Shown here in pieces: positions 9,538-18,232 of a DNA stretch of 64,000 nt. The DNA is taken from assembly GCF_014698735.1 (NCBI RefSeq), contig NZ_JACJTQ010000022.1:39205-103204 (forward strand), written 5' to 3'. The notes below the pieces were generated by a model. That model made no database searches, was not told where the DNA came from, and worked only from the letters and a program-made list of their open reading frames with translations. Numbering within the stretch: the stretch's first letter is position 1; every line of letters starts with the position of its first letter. This stretch comes from Anabaena catenula FACHB-362 (GTDB taxonomy: Bacteria; Cyanobacteriota; Cyanobacteriia; Cyanobacteriales; Nostocaceae). The translations under genes and the position numbers were made by a program.

Positions 9538-11856
9538 TCACCTAGCGCTCTTCGTCTTTTTCAATTCTTGCCATCTTTGTTGTAATTGTTTCCAGTTAGG
9601 AGTATGACCACCGTAACGCCAACTTACATAAGCTTGACAAATTTCATCTATTACCTGAGCAGTTTCTCTAGGATGTTGTTGATATGACACTTGGGCGTAT
9701 TCCAGAGGTGTCTGGGCTGGATGTTTAGCCAAACCCTTTTCGGCTGTCCATTGTAGCATTTGTTGATACAGGCTTTCCATTGGGGGCAATTTTTTTAACC
9801 AACGAAGATTAAGCCATTTTCGCCACTGTACCCAACCCAGCCAACCTAAAAACGCTGTGGTTGTCCCTACAATTAAGCCAGTGAATACCCCTAACCAACC
9901 TTGAGAAAATAAAGCTAAAAACCAAGCGATCGCTCTAACGAACCAGCTAAATATTGTCCCAAATACATTATTAAGCAACCCTGTAACGGGTGAAGGTAGC
10001 CAACCAGCTACCCAATTCCAAAACTGACGTAGGACGCTAAACGTCCGATCTTCCTCAATTGAAGGAGGAATTAAGGGATGATTGGGAATTGGATCAAAAC
10101 TGAACCAGCCATATTTAGGAAAATAAACTTCCGTCATGGCATAAGCATCAGTGTTACGGACAACATACATTCCTGTAAATGGATTAAACTCTCCTGGAGC
10201 AAATCCTGCTACTAACCGTGCGGGAATGCCTATAGAACGCAACATTACAGTCAGTACAGTAGAAAAGTGGTCTGGATAGCCTCCTTGATTTTTGAACAAA
10301 AAGGATTCTACCAGGTCATCTTTCTTCTCTAAATAAGGTAGTCCGAAGGGATTTTCAGGGACAGAGTAATTTTGCTTGAGGTATTGAGCTAGGTAAAGTG
10401 CTTTTTCGTAAGCTGAATTTAGGGTTCTAGTGTCTTCAGTTCGAGAAACCCGTTCACGATTATAGTTAGCCAGAATTTCTTCTGTTTTTTGTCGGACTTT
10501 ATCGCTAATTTCTGGGGGAATTTGCAGGTAATAATTCTTGATATTGCGGGGATATTTAGTCGAGGCTTTACCTAACAAAGTGCGATCGCGGTAGGGGACT
10601 TCCGAAACTACCGTGTATGTCATCCCTTCTGATAATTGCACAGGCGATCGCAAACCCCCTTCGGTATCAACTGCGATCACAGGCCCCGGAAAATACATTT
10701 CTTTGGGATAAGACAGAGTGGGAATCAGGTTAGGTAAATCTGATACTACATTATAAGTTTGTACTACTTCTTTGGTTGGAGTTGTGATGATTGGCAGATC
10801 AAGGGAAATTTTGTAAGACCAAGGCAATTGCTTAAGAGTAGTAACTCGCTCATTACGAGAAATATCCCATCCCTTGCCTGTATAGCGATCAAAAGCCAGA
10901 ACTCTCCAAAAACCTTCAGCTTGGGATCTAACCCGCATCACCACCTTGGGTTTCATTTCTCCCCGGAGGTTTTGGTTCATCTGGCTATTAAAACCGTAAT
11001 AAAAATTATTATCTATCTTTCCTGCTTCACCATTTCTTCCTTCTCCCGTGCCGCTACCATTACCTTGACTATTACCTTGGCGAACATAACCGGGATTATT
11101 GATATTGCGCCCTGTAAATGGCCCTTTTAATTCAATGGGCGCACTTACAGGAAACGAACGTAGCTGATAACCAGGAACCCTCGGTAAAACTGCGAAAATT
11201 CCCAATCCTAGCCCCAAAATTATCAAAAAATTTACAACTAAAAATTTAAAATTGAAGCTTGAAGAATTCTTCTTAGCAATTTTTTCTTGTTTTCGAGGCT
11301 TTAAACCTAAGCGTGAGCGGTAATCTAGAACTAAAGTTGGCAAAGCCACGCCTAAAAATAACAGCAACACAGGAGCAAACCCCATAGTTTGACTTAATGT
11401 TGCAGCTACACCTAATAATATTAAGCCGATAACTATCGAATAACCCAAATCCTTGCGGCGAGGAGTATCATAGCTATGTAGCACCTGAAGTTGAATCAGT
11501 AATTCTGCAAGACTTAGCCTTGTATCATTCCACTCACCGATAAACCTCCCAAAAAAAGCACCTAGTGCCACCAACATTCCTATAGCAATACAGAATTTGA
11601 CAGGAATATTAGCATTGCGGCGACGGTAGTGACTCCAAATAGCACCCACCATACTCAGAGGCACTGCCCAAAAACTAAAGGTAGTCTCAGATGCAATATC
11701 CGTCGCCACAGTCCCTAAAATTACCAGTGCTAGCACCAGCACCCGTAAGGGGATTGAATCTTCCACTTCGGCTAAAGACGACCTTCGTCTAGTTTGTCGC
11801 CAGTAATCACCTACAGGTAAGCGCCAAAACCGATTCATCCTGGATAAATTTAACAT
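9538..11856 (-). CDS. Membrane transglutaminase-like protein (DUF3488/TgpA type), catalytic residues replaced
   Basis: 772 residues. About six membrane helices lie in residues 35-225 (the DUF3488 part). A periplasmic transglutaminase-like domain (about 300-600) follows, then another membrane helix near 635-665 and a short cytosolic C-terminal domain (TPLEYAQ, the DUF4129-type tail). The fold is clear from the LRSIGIPARLVAGF and VYFPKYGWFSFDPIPNHP blocks. However, the position normally held by the catalytic Cys in G-Y-C-x-x-F is Pro (GGYPDHF, residue 528) and the usual A-H-A-W His is Tyr (AYAM, residue 572). Only the Asp of FDP (588) remains. It therefore looks like a pseudoenzyme with a binding or structural role in the cell envelope. 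Monocistronic. Confidence 0.88.
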   Translation of the reverse strand: MLNLSRMNRFWRLPVGDYWRQTRRRSSLAEVEDSIPLRVLVLALVILGTVATDIASETTFSFWAVPLSMVGAIWSHYRRRNANIPVKFCIAIGMLVALGAFFGRFIGEWNDTRLSLAELLIQLQVLHSYDTPRRKDLGYSIVIGLILLGVAATLSQTMGFAPVLLLFLGVALPTLVLDYRSRLGLKPRKQEKIAKKNSSSFNFKFLVVNFLIILGLGLGIFAVLPRVPGYQLRSFPVSAPIELKGPFTGRNINNPGYVRQGNSQGNGSGTGEGRNGEAGKIDNNFYYGFNSQMNQNLRGEMKPKVVMRVRSQAEGFWRVLAFDRYTGKGWDISRNERVTTLKQLPWSYKISLDLPIITTPTKEVVQTYNVVSDLPNLIPTLSYPKEMYFPGPVIAVDTEGGLRSPVQLSEGMTYTVVSEVPYRDRTLLGKASTKYPRNIKNYYLQIPPEISDKVRQKTEEILANYNRERVSRTEDTRTLNSAYEKALYLAQYLKQNYSVPENPFGLPYLEKKDDLVESFLFKNQGGYPDHFSTVLTVMLRSIGIPARLVAGFAPGEFNPFTGMYVVRNTDAYAMTEVYFPKYGWFSFDPIPNHPLIPPSIEEDRTFSVLRQFWNWVAGWLPSPVTGLLNNVFGTIFSWFVRAIAWFLALFSQGWLGVFTGLIVGTTTAFLGWLGWVQWRKWLNLRWLKKLPPMESLYQQMLQWTAEKGLAKHPAQTPLEYAQVSYQQHPRETAQVIDEICQAYVSWRYGGHTPNWKQLQQRWQELKKTKSAR

Positions 11857-12138
11857 TTTTAAGTAAGTAAAACTATGATGTAGACGCTACGGACACAATG
11901 CTAAAAACAAAAACTGATTACCTTGTCTTCAATTTTAGCCCTACCCTATCCTATCTTTAGACTGCCGTTGGGCATCTAAGGAAATCTACGTATTTTCGCA
12001 AGTGTCCCGCTCATAGTTACTTCTTAATAGATGCCCTAATTACTATTCTTGACAAAGAGGAGTAAGCTTGAAAACCAGGATTATTATCTTTTGCGATCGC
12101 TGTTTATCAATTGAGAGTGCTAGCAGTGGTAATTGGAA

Positions 12139-12960
12139 CTACATCGTGAGATTAATGGCTAATAGTAATGGTTGTTGTTCTAGTTCTGGACATTCAATTT
12201 CCAGAGTATAAGTCTGGCTGGCACGCTTGCAGTATAATTCCACACTTGCTTTGTTTGAATCTCCAGATTGTGAGACTGCTTGAGTACCATTGCCCTGAAG
12301 TTTCAAAACCCCTTGAGTGGGTAATTCACTGTGAACACGTAACTTCGTTAGCTTACCCAGGGACTGTAATTCTACTCTGATACTTAGAGTTCCAGCAGTA
12401 GTTTGCCATTGTTTTTCTATCACCGGATTAGTGAAGGAAATAGGCAAAGTCAGATTTTCTAGCAGTTGTTTAGCTGCCATTAAAGACAACGCCATTTGCT
12501 GACGTGGTTGTAAATCTGAGTAATCACTCTGAATATTGGGTATTGTCTCTAGAACATCTACAGAACGATAGGCGCTTCTGAGTACCAAGCCAGCTACATC
12601 ATTTATTAACTGGTAATCTTCAGGAAAAAAGCTCTCTACAGCCTGAACCAGTTTAGGTCCTAAGGGTAGAGAAGATGTCAGTAATAACTGACACTTTTCC
12701 ATCAATTGCTGGAAAATTTTTTCTGGTAAAGAAACTGGCAGATTGAGTTTCGATTGCTGTGCCAACCACCCCCAGGCAGGAACTAAGGCAATCGATGGCT
12801 CTTCCACAAATTCGGGATAATCTATTAATTGGCTTTCCCAAGGGAATAAAGGTGGGTGGTTTTGGATTTCGACTTGTAACCGACGCTTGAGGACGGCTTG
12901 AAAACGTTCTTGCACAGTAGGAATTTCTCCTAGTTGAAAGGTTTGGGGTTTTCCTCCCAA
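12139..12960 (-). CDS. patU3: PatU-type protein, C-terminal part (PatU3-like)
   Basis: 273 residues from a TTG start. The frame is open slightly further upstream but offers no better start. It begins GGKPQTFQLGEIPTVQERFQ and continues LKRRLQVEIQNHPPLFPWE. No membrane segment. The identification is by position and pattern. It lies directly downstream of hetZ, where Anabaena PCC 7120 has patU5 and patU3, and L-G-(E/D)-I-P-T-V-Q-(E/D)-R-F is what I recall from PatU. PatU3 restrains heterocyst differentiation and interacts with HetZ. The upstream short frame (13028-13114) would be the N-terminal piece. Confidence 0.6.
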   Translation of the reverse strand: MGGKPQTFQLGEIPTVQERFQAVLKRRLQVEIQNHPPLFPWESQLIDYPEFVEEPSIALVPAWGWLAQQSKLNLPVSLPEKIFQQLMEKCQLLLTSSLPLGPKLVQAVESFFPEDYQLINDVAGLVLRSAYRSVDVLETIPNIQSDYSDLQPRQQMALSLMAAKQLLENLTLPISFTNPVIEKQWQTTAGTLSIRVELQSLGKLTKLRVHSELPTQGVLKLQGNGTQAVSQSGDSNKASVELYCKRASQTYTLEIECPELEQQPLLLAINLTM

Positions 12961-13027
12961 CTCTGGCTCACCACTTATGTAGCGGCTTCCTTGAGAGGGT
13001 CTTCTACCCCATCAATTTTCTCACACT

Positions 13028-13114
13028 CTACCGAGGGATACTCGCCGGTTTGACATTATCTGCCAACAACAAATCGAGTAACTGGTATTGTAAGGGTTGT
13101 GAGTCACTATTCAT
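13028..13114 (-). CDS. patU5: Short PatU5-like N-terminal piece
   Basis: A 28-residue frame, ATG at 13114, overlapping the last 8 bases of hetZ: the ATG lies inside the final His-Glu-stop codons. It reads MNSDSQPLQYQLLDLLLADN and ends VKPASIPR. Amphipathic and Leu-rich, it fits an N-terminal PatU fragment. It stops 67 bases before the start of the PatU3-like frame. The intervening bases are open in another frame (GVEDPLKEAAT), suggesting that an ancestral single patU frame was broken by mutation here. The overlap with hetZ implies translational coupling. Confidence 0.4.
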   Translation of the reverse strand: MNSDSQPLQYQLLDLLLADNVKPASIPR

Positions 13115-14297
13115 GGGTAGATGCACTAGATCCGGACACTAATGAGTTACGAATTTCCCAAGCTTGTTCCAAAATCTTAAACCATCGTTTTTGCAGTTGT
13201 GCCATTGACAAGCCTAAGGTTTTGGCAATTGTTTCGTCCGATTCTCCTTGTTGCTTCAAATCCAGTAAAGACCGATGTTGATCATCCAACTGTGCTGTGT
13301 AGACTTGCCATTGATGAGGGGTCAAGCCTAAATTCGTGGGTAGAGAAGCTTCTAACCATTCATGAACTAATTCCCAACGATGCAAGAGTGCAAACCGAAT
13401 TAAATGATATTTAAAGCGCTGCTGTAAGTAATCTCGCTGACGCGGGGTTAAACCTAAAATTGATTCTATTTCCGGCGCTGATAAGTCCTGGAGGCGGAGG
13501 GAGAAATAATCGGCACAGTCTGATTGTTGCCTTTGCTCTAAATAATCCATTAACTCCGTAATCACAACTGAACGCAGGGTGTCTTCTTCTAGTTCTGGTT
13601 CTGGTTGCATTGCCATTGCTGATCGCAATTGTTGTATGGCTGGCTCTTCCCAAGATCCATCAAATTCACCACTACTGCCTTCAGAAGCTTTTTCTATGTC
13701 TACGGTAGTTTCGGGAGGTTGCTGTTGTGAGAAGGTTTGCGCTCGCAAGATAATTAGCTGTTGTTGTCTTCCTGGTAAGGGAATACGGCGTTTACCATAG
13801 CGCTCGGTAAAGGCCATGTACTCGGCTAATTCTAGTAAGGTTTGGGGGCGATAGGTAGATTCTTGTTGATTCTCCCTGCGGAAAGCATTCAAGGCCTCCA
13901 GATAAAAACTCTGAAGAAAATCTTCTATGATAGTCAGCCGCCCTTGATAGCTCAATTGCTTCTGAGGAGGATTAATATAGCGATAAATGATTGCACTGAG
14001 AGTACTATGTAACTCTATTCTGCCCCGATTGGAACCCAACTGATAGTACCGGAGACATTGTTGCAGCCGATGTCGGGCTAGGGTCATTGCGGAGCTTTCT
14101 ATTTCACCGGAAGCTTGAATGCGTTTACTCTCATTACAAATTCGCAGTACTTCACCAGCAATTCGTAATGATACACTGCGACAATTTTTTTCTGTAGCCT
14201 TGGTTGACTGCTGTAGTTCTTTCAATAGGAATTGAAATATAACCTCCACGCCGATAGACTTGTCTCCCTGAGTAGTTGCGGTTGCGGCTGAATTCAT
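13107..14297 (-). CDS. hetZ: Heterocyst differentiation regulator HetZ
   Basis: 396 residues, about the length of Anabaena HetZ (near 400). It starts MNSAATATTQGDKSIGVEVIFQFLL. The N-terminal half is helical and Arg/Gln-rich (RHRLQQCLRYYQLGSNRGRI). The C-terminal part contains two sigma-region-4-like helix-turn-helix patterns: LSAPEIESILGLTPRQRDYLQQRFKYHL near 268-300 and ESDETIAKTLGLSMAQLQKRW near 350-372. HetZ is a DNA-binding factor acting with HetR and HetP early in heterocyst commitment. The patU pieces immediately downstream support the call. No HetR-type inverted repeat was recognised in the 148 bases upstream. Confidence 0.85.
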   Translation of the reverse strand: MNSAATATTQGDKSIGVEVIFQFLLKELQQSTKATEKNCRSVSLRIAGEVLRICNESKRIQASGEIESSAMTLARHRLQQCLRYYQLGSNRGRIELHSTLSAIIYRYINPPQKQLSYQGRLTIIEDFLQSFYLEALNAFRRENQQESTYRPQTLLELAEYMAFTERYGKRRIPLPGRQQQLIILRAQTFSQQQPPETTVDIEKASEGSSGEFDGSWEEPAIQQLRSAMAMQPEPELEEDTLRSVVITELMDYLEQRQQSDCADYFSLRLQDLSAPEIESILGLTPRQRDYLQQRFKYHLIRFALLHRWELVHEWLEASLPTNLGLTPHQWQVYTAQLDDQHRSLLDLKQQGESDETIAKTLGLSMAQLQKRWFKILEQAWEIRNSLVSGSSASTHE

Positions 14298-14445
14298 AGT
14301 CTGAATTTTAAAAAGACCCTAACATACTTAAACACAACCGGGAAGGTTATGGGTGTTAGCTTGATAGGTTTTGCGTGTCAGTTGTCCCTGTTCACTCTTC
14401 CCTGATTTAATATTTTGGAGATTACTCAGGAGCTATTGATAAGTC

Positions 14446-14922
14446 ATGACAGATTTAGAAGCACAAATTCAATTGCTGATTGACAATGCACCTCAGGATG
14501 GTATGACACCAAAAATTTTGGACACAATTGCCCCTGCTCTGAGAACGATCGCTCAAAAGTTACGCTACCCCCAGTACTATATTCTCCAAAATTTACAGGA
14601 AAATTGGATTTTAACTACATTAAGTAACAAGGCAAATCCAGAATTAGAGAAGCGAGTGGTTTACGCTTTTCCTAGATTACAGGATGTTTCCTTGTTCTCA
14701 TCTGTTGGACTTAACCCTCAAACAATAGCTAAAGCCATTCCTGTCATTCACATTTTGTTTCAATTGGTTGCATTAGAGCCAGTAGATAGTATAGTTTTTT
14801 TTGAGACTCCTGGCACAACCAGTAACGCTAATGAAGTGGGGAGGACTGAATTGCAAAAATTGATTCAGCAGCATTTGCAACAACACAGGCCTAATAGGCA
14901 AGTGCCTCCTGATATTGCTTGA
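14446..14922 (+). CDS. Conserved cyanobacterial protein, unknown
   Basis: 158 residues, soluble and acidic to neutral. It starts MTDLEAQIQLLIDNAPQDGM, then TPKILDTIAPALRTIAQKLR and YYILQNLQENWILTTLSN. It looks all-alpha with a strand-like VDSIVFFETPG near the end. I do not recognise a domain. It is divergent from hetZ and convergent with the prenyl synthase gene. Conservation is inferred from its normal codon use and its place in a core block. Confidence 0.65.
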   Translation: MTDLEAQIQLLIDNAPQDGMTPKILDTIAPALRTIAQKLRYPQYYILQNLQENWILTTLSNKANPELEKRVVYAFPRLQDVSLFSSVGLNPQTIAKAIPVIHILFQLVALEPVDSIVFFETPGTTSNANEVGRTELQKLIQQHLQQHRPNRQVPPDIA

Positions 14923-14974
14923 AGGTGTTGGGTATTGGGTAAGATGCTTCTTCCCAGTCCCCATTCCCCAGTCC

Positions 14975-15946
14975 CTAATAAAGCCGACTTAGTACATAAT
15001 CAGTCATGTTAATTAATGCTTGCAGTGAATCGGAGGGTTCTAGGATGGCAATATGTTCAGCCGCCACCTTCGCATGATGAGCAGCTAATTCTCTAGCTCT
15101 CTGTATGCCTTGGCTTTCTGAAATCAGCCCTAGTGCCTGCTCTAAATCTCCTTCTTGGGCAAACTCTCTTTCAATCAGCACTTCTAGATAAGGTTGTTCC
15201 TCTAAGGCAAATAATACTGGTGCAGTTAGATTACCGCTTTTCAGATCCGATCCGGCTGGTTTACCTAAAGTATCTGTAGAACTAGTGAAATCTAGAATAT
15301 CATCTACTATTTGGAATGCCAGACCAATATGCTTACCGTAGTTATACAAATTTTCGGCACTCTCAGGGGAAACTTCGCTAAGTAATCCCGCTGCTTTAGA
15401 ACTGTTAGCAATTAATGAGGCTGTTTTGTAATAACTCTTTTTCAGGTAAGTTTCCGTCGCCAGATTAGTATCAAAACGATTTAACCCTTGTTGGATCTCC
15501 CCAGATGCAAAATCCATGATCACTTCTGAAAGCAGTTTGACTACATCCAAGTTATCCAGATTTGCTAAATACCAGGACGACTGAGCAAAGAGAAAATCTC
15601 CTGCTAGTACAGCAATGCGATTACCAAACAAACTATGAACGGTAGGTACACCACGGCGTACGTCGGACTCATCCACTACATCATCGTGTACCAAGCTGGC
15701 TGTGTGGATCATTTCCGTAATCTCTGCTAGGCGACGATGACGGGGCGTAATATCTTGTTTTAGCATGGTTGCCCGTGATATTAGCAGCACAATTGCTGGT
15801 CTGATACGCTTACCCCCGGCTCCAAACAAATGTTCGGCTGCTGCATAGAGGATGGGGTGGCGATTTCCAACTAGCTGTGTGAGGTTATCTGCTAGTATCC
15901 GCAGGTCTGCTTCCACAGGGGTGAACAGGGAGGTGGCTGGGGTCAT
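14975..15946 (-). CDS. sds: Solanesyl/polyprenyl diphosphate synthase
   Basis: 323 residues, a standard trans-polyprenyl synthase. It has GGKRIRPAIVLL, the first Asp-rich motif LVHDDVVDESD(V)RRG near 91-104, GDFLFAQSSW, and the second motif IVDDILDFTSS near 215. Ala/Ser residues before the first Asp-rich motif fit a long-chain product, probably the solanesyl side chain of plastoquinone. It is monocistronic, with the structured RNA region upstream of its promoter. Confidence 0.93.
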   Translation of the reverse strand: MTPATSLFTPVEADLRILADNLTQLVGNRHPILYAAAEHLFGAGGKRIRPAIVLLISRATMLKQDITPRHRRLAEITEMIHTASLVHDDVVDESDVRRGVPTVHSLFGNRIAVLAGDFLFAQSSWYLANLDNLDVVKLLSEVIMDFASGEIQQGLNRFDTNLATETYLKKSYYKTASLIANSSKAAGLLSEVSPESAENLYNYGKHIGLAFQIVDDILDFTSSTDTLGKPAGSDLKSGNLTAPVLFALEEQPYLEVLIEREFAQEGDLEQALGLISESQGIQRARELAAHHAKVAAEHIAILEPSDSLQALINMTDYVLSRLY

Positions 15947-16386
15947 GGATGGGTGGACTCTGACTTAGGTTACGAAAGTTTACATATCCTTTACTCATTT
16001 TAAGATAACCCAGTGCCAGCGCAAAGTTTTCCTCAGGGAATCCGATGCTCAATTATCTGCAAAAAAGATCTAAAAAATGTTTGCTATGTTGGACTACTTG
16101 TGCTATTTAGATCGCTTTTCTGCCAGAAAAAGAATTATTTATTGAAACCGCTGGCTTTATACATGGATTTATTCTCCTCCTTGTTAATTTATTTCCCATT
16201 CAAACTGCTTGATATAAAGCTTGTGTGTAAACAGCTATAAAATTTGAAATTTAGTCTGGAAGTTAGCTAAAAATCTAGTTTAGTTATGTTACGCTAAAGT
16301 ATAGGAATTTTAAATTTTTTCAGATATTCACTTCCCAAAAAGCAAATCACCTTTAAGTGATTATACTCATTGGTGCTGTGAGTCTA
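15947..16386. other. Intergenic region upstream of the structured RNA
   Basis: 440 bases of AT-rich DNA (about 16200-16380 especially so) holding the promoter of the leftward prenyl synthase and probably that of the rightward RNA. A 75-codon frame at 16013-16240 has no protein-like features and was not called. Confidence 0.5.
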
Positions 16387-16600
16387 AAATAGCAGGTCGC
16401 CTACAGAATTAAGGGAATGATTCCTAAAGGTTTGCTGTGCGACCAATAGACCTTTTAGGTTGGATGATGTGCCTCCTGTTAGGGAAGCCACTACACTTAT
16501 TCAGCGACCGTTGAGCATAGTGTAGCTCTGACTAGATTGGTGTGAGGGTAAATAACGCAGACTGGGTAGACTGCTGAAGAGCGCAGTTAATTTGCTATTT
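16387..16600 (+). ncRNA. Probable structured RNA (6S-like layout), identity unproven
   Basis: Roughly 214 bases closed by a perfect terminal stem, AAATAGCA (16387-16394) with TGCTATTT (16593-16600). Inside are a 5+5 bp hairpin with a two-base bulge (GGTCG-CC-TACAG with CTGTG-CGACC, 16395-16444) and a 7 bp stem CTACACT/AGTGTAG (16490-16496 and 16518-16524). A smaller hairpin, GCAG...CTGC, lies near 16558-16575. The region is more G+C rich than its AT-rich flanks and has no open frame. A rod of stems closed by a terminal helix at about 200 bases suits a 6S RNA (ssaA/ssrS), but I cannot confirm the family. The strand is inferred from the arrangement and could be the opposite. Confidence 0.45.
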
Positions 16601-16732
16601 AGGTAATTAACTACTGTCGGATGTGTGGTCTGCGAAAAATTAAATAAAATCATAAATTCGTTAACCTGAGAGAATTAACACTCTACTGGGCGATTTTTCA
16701 TAGCCAACTACAGTAATCAAGTACATTCTTGA

Positions 16733-16996
16733 TTGGCTGAAGTTCTAATGTTTTTGTATGCGATTTTATATTCCCTTGAGAGCAGGGCTGGTAGAACAAT
16801 GATTTACGGAAATATGCCTATGTTGATATTTATTTTAGCTGCTGGATATTTATTCACCGTCTACTTATTATTAGCACTAGCAAAGCGAACAAGCAAAAAA
16901 GGTGTTCTTAGAAGTGGAGCTTCAGCTATACAGGATCAGCACAATCAGCAAAGAGGACTAAGGACAAAAGTAACTGAGGTAGTCAATAGTCAATAA
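16733..16996 (+). CDS. Small single-membrane-helix protein, unknown
   Basis: Up to 87 residues from a TTG; an ATG start at 16757 or 16799 would be shorter. It has a clear hydrophobic helix (MLIFILAAGYLFTVYLLLALA) followed by a basic tail (KRTSKKG) and a polar, Gln-rich end. There is no recognisable family. The 3' end runs into the heptamer repeats at 17001. It could be a genuine small membrane protein; evidence is limited to the helix-plus-basic-tail design. Confidence 0.4.
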   Translation: MAEVLMFLYAILYSLESRAGRTMIYGNMPMLIFILAAGYLFTVYLLLALAKRTSKKGVLRSGASAIQDQHNQQRGLRTKVTEVVNSQ

Positions 16997-17000
16997 AAAA

Positions 17001-17229
17001 GTACCGAGTACTGAGTCGTTAGTACTGAGTACCGAGTACCGAGTACCGAGTAAAAAAGTTATAGCAGGTTTCATGTATTTAGACCACACTCTTGATTCCT
17101 TTCTGGAGCGCCTGGAGCGCTATGCCAGTTGCGACAACGGGGGAAGCCGGGCAACGCAATGGCTCCTCTGTCATTAACTCTCGACTCTTGACTTTCAACT
17201 CGGTACTCGGTACTTGGTACTCGATACTA
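17001..17229. repeat. Inverted heptamer repeats flanking a dispersed repeat
   Basis: 17001-17052 consists of GTACCGA/GTACTGA heptamers. 17198-17229 carries the same units in opposite orientation (TCGGTAC, TTGGTAC, TCGATAC). Between them, about 17099-17160, lies a GC-richer element (GAGCGCTATGCCAGTTGCGA ... GCAACGCAATGGCTCC) of the kind scattered through Nostoc genomes. The whole could form a long hairpin. It abuts the 3' end of murI. Confidence 0.7.
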
Positions 17230-18138
17230 GGATACTGTAGCATCAATAAGAAATACCTGTTCTACCAGAGGAGTATAGCCCAACCACTGTAATCCAGACT
17301 GAGCAAATTGTTGCGGACAACCGCTGACAGCAAAGCGAGTAGGCATTGGTAGGTGAGTATTTCTGATGGTTAATAGGTCTAACTCTTGAGCGCAAGCTGC
17401 CACAACATGAACCGCTGGGTCAACCAGCTTGACTTGTGAGGGGAGGAGCGATCGCAGTACAGGTGCTAAATGGGGATAATGGGTACAGCCATAGACTAAG
17501 GTGTCAATTTCCTGTTTGATTAAAGGCTCCAGATATGATCTAGCCACTTCTAGGGTGTAGGGGTCGTTAATGCGATTTTGCTCAATTAGTGGGACAAATT
17601 CTGGACAACTGACTTGCCAGACTTGGACATCGGGTTGTATTTCTACAATAGCCTGACGATAGGCATTACTTTTGGCAGTTGCTGGGGTAGCAATGACACC
17701 AATACGCTTACCTTGCTGTACTGCGGCCTTTGCTCCTGGTAGGATTACTCCGAGAATGGGGAAACTAAATTCTTGACGGACATTTTCTAGAGCCAGGGCA
17801 GAACTGGTGTTACAAGCCATAATCACCATTTTTACCCGTTGCTGTTGCATCCAGACCAGTATTTCCCGAACATATTGTAAAATTTCGGCTTGTGAACGAA
17901 TGCCGTAGGGAAGATGGGCTGTATCCCCAAAGTATATAATTGATTCATTGGGAAGTTGCTTGTAGAGTTGTCGCAGTACCGTCAGCCCACCTACTCCACT
18001 GTCAAACACCCCAATGGGGGCGCGTTGAGGTTCTTTATCCGAGAAATTGTCAAGATTACTTTCAAAAATGGAAGATGAATACACAGGCAAATTATTGATT
18101 GAGATTTTGCTATTTAAAATACAGAATTTAGCAGACAA
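17227..18138 (-). CDS. murI: Glutamate racemase
   Basis: 303 residues. The racemase core begins near residue 40 with APIGVFDSGVGGLTVLRQL. The first catalytic Cys is in VIMACNTSSA and the second in LVYGCTHYPHLAP; FGDTAHLPYG is the substrate-binding block. It makes D-glutamate for peptidoglycan. The roughly 40-residue N-terminal extension is unusual for MurI, but a good ribosome-binding site (AAGGAG, four bases before the TTG at 18138) supports the long start. It lies 94 bases behind the second amidase on the same strand, as in Anabaena. Confidence 0.93.
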   Translation of the reverse strand: MSAKFCILNSKISINNLPVYSSSIFESNLDNFSDKEPQRAPIGVFDSGVGGLTVLRQLYKQLPNESIIYFGDTAHLPYGIRSQAEILQYVREILVWMQQQRVKMVIMACNTSSALALENVRQEFSFPILGVILPGAKAAVQQGKRIGVIATPATAKSNAYRQAIVEIQPDVQVWQVSCPEFVPLIEQNRINDPYTLEVARSYLEPLIKQEIDTLVYGCTHYPHLAPVLRSLLPSQVKLVDPAVHVVAACAQELDLLTIRNTHLPMPTRFAVSGCPQQFAQSGLQWLGYTPLVEQVFLIDATVS

Positions 18139-18232
18139 TTTTCTCCTTGACCACTAAATTCCGTAACCAAAATTAAGTCTATATACCAACTGCGTAATTA
18201 GTAATTTGGACTACATTTTAAAGCAAGTATTA

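Noticed and set aside
10759..11130. 123-codon frame opposite the transglutaminase-like gene
   Set aside because: Antisense to a well-supported coding region and low in complexity; a shadow frame.
16013..16240. 75-codon frame upstream of the structured RNA
   Set aside because: No start signal, AT-rich random composition, no similarity to known proteins by eye.
16387..16600. Cobalamin riboswitch, tmRNA or RNase P RNA as identity of the structured RNA
   Set aside because: The conserved strings expected for those families (cobalamin-box GCCACTG context, tRNA-like end with CCA, GAGGAAAGTCC) are absent.
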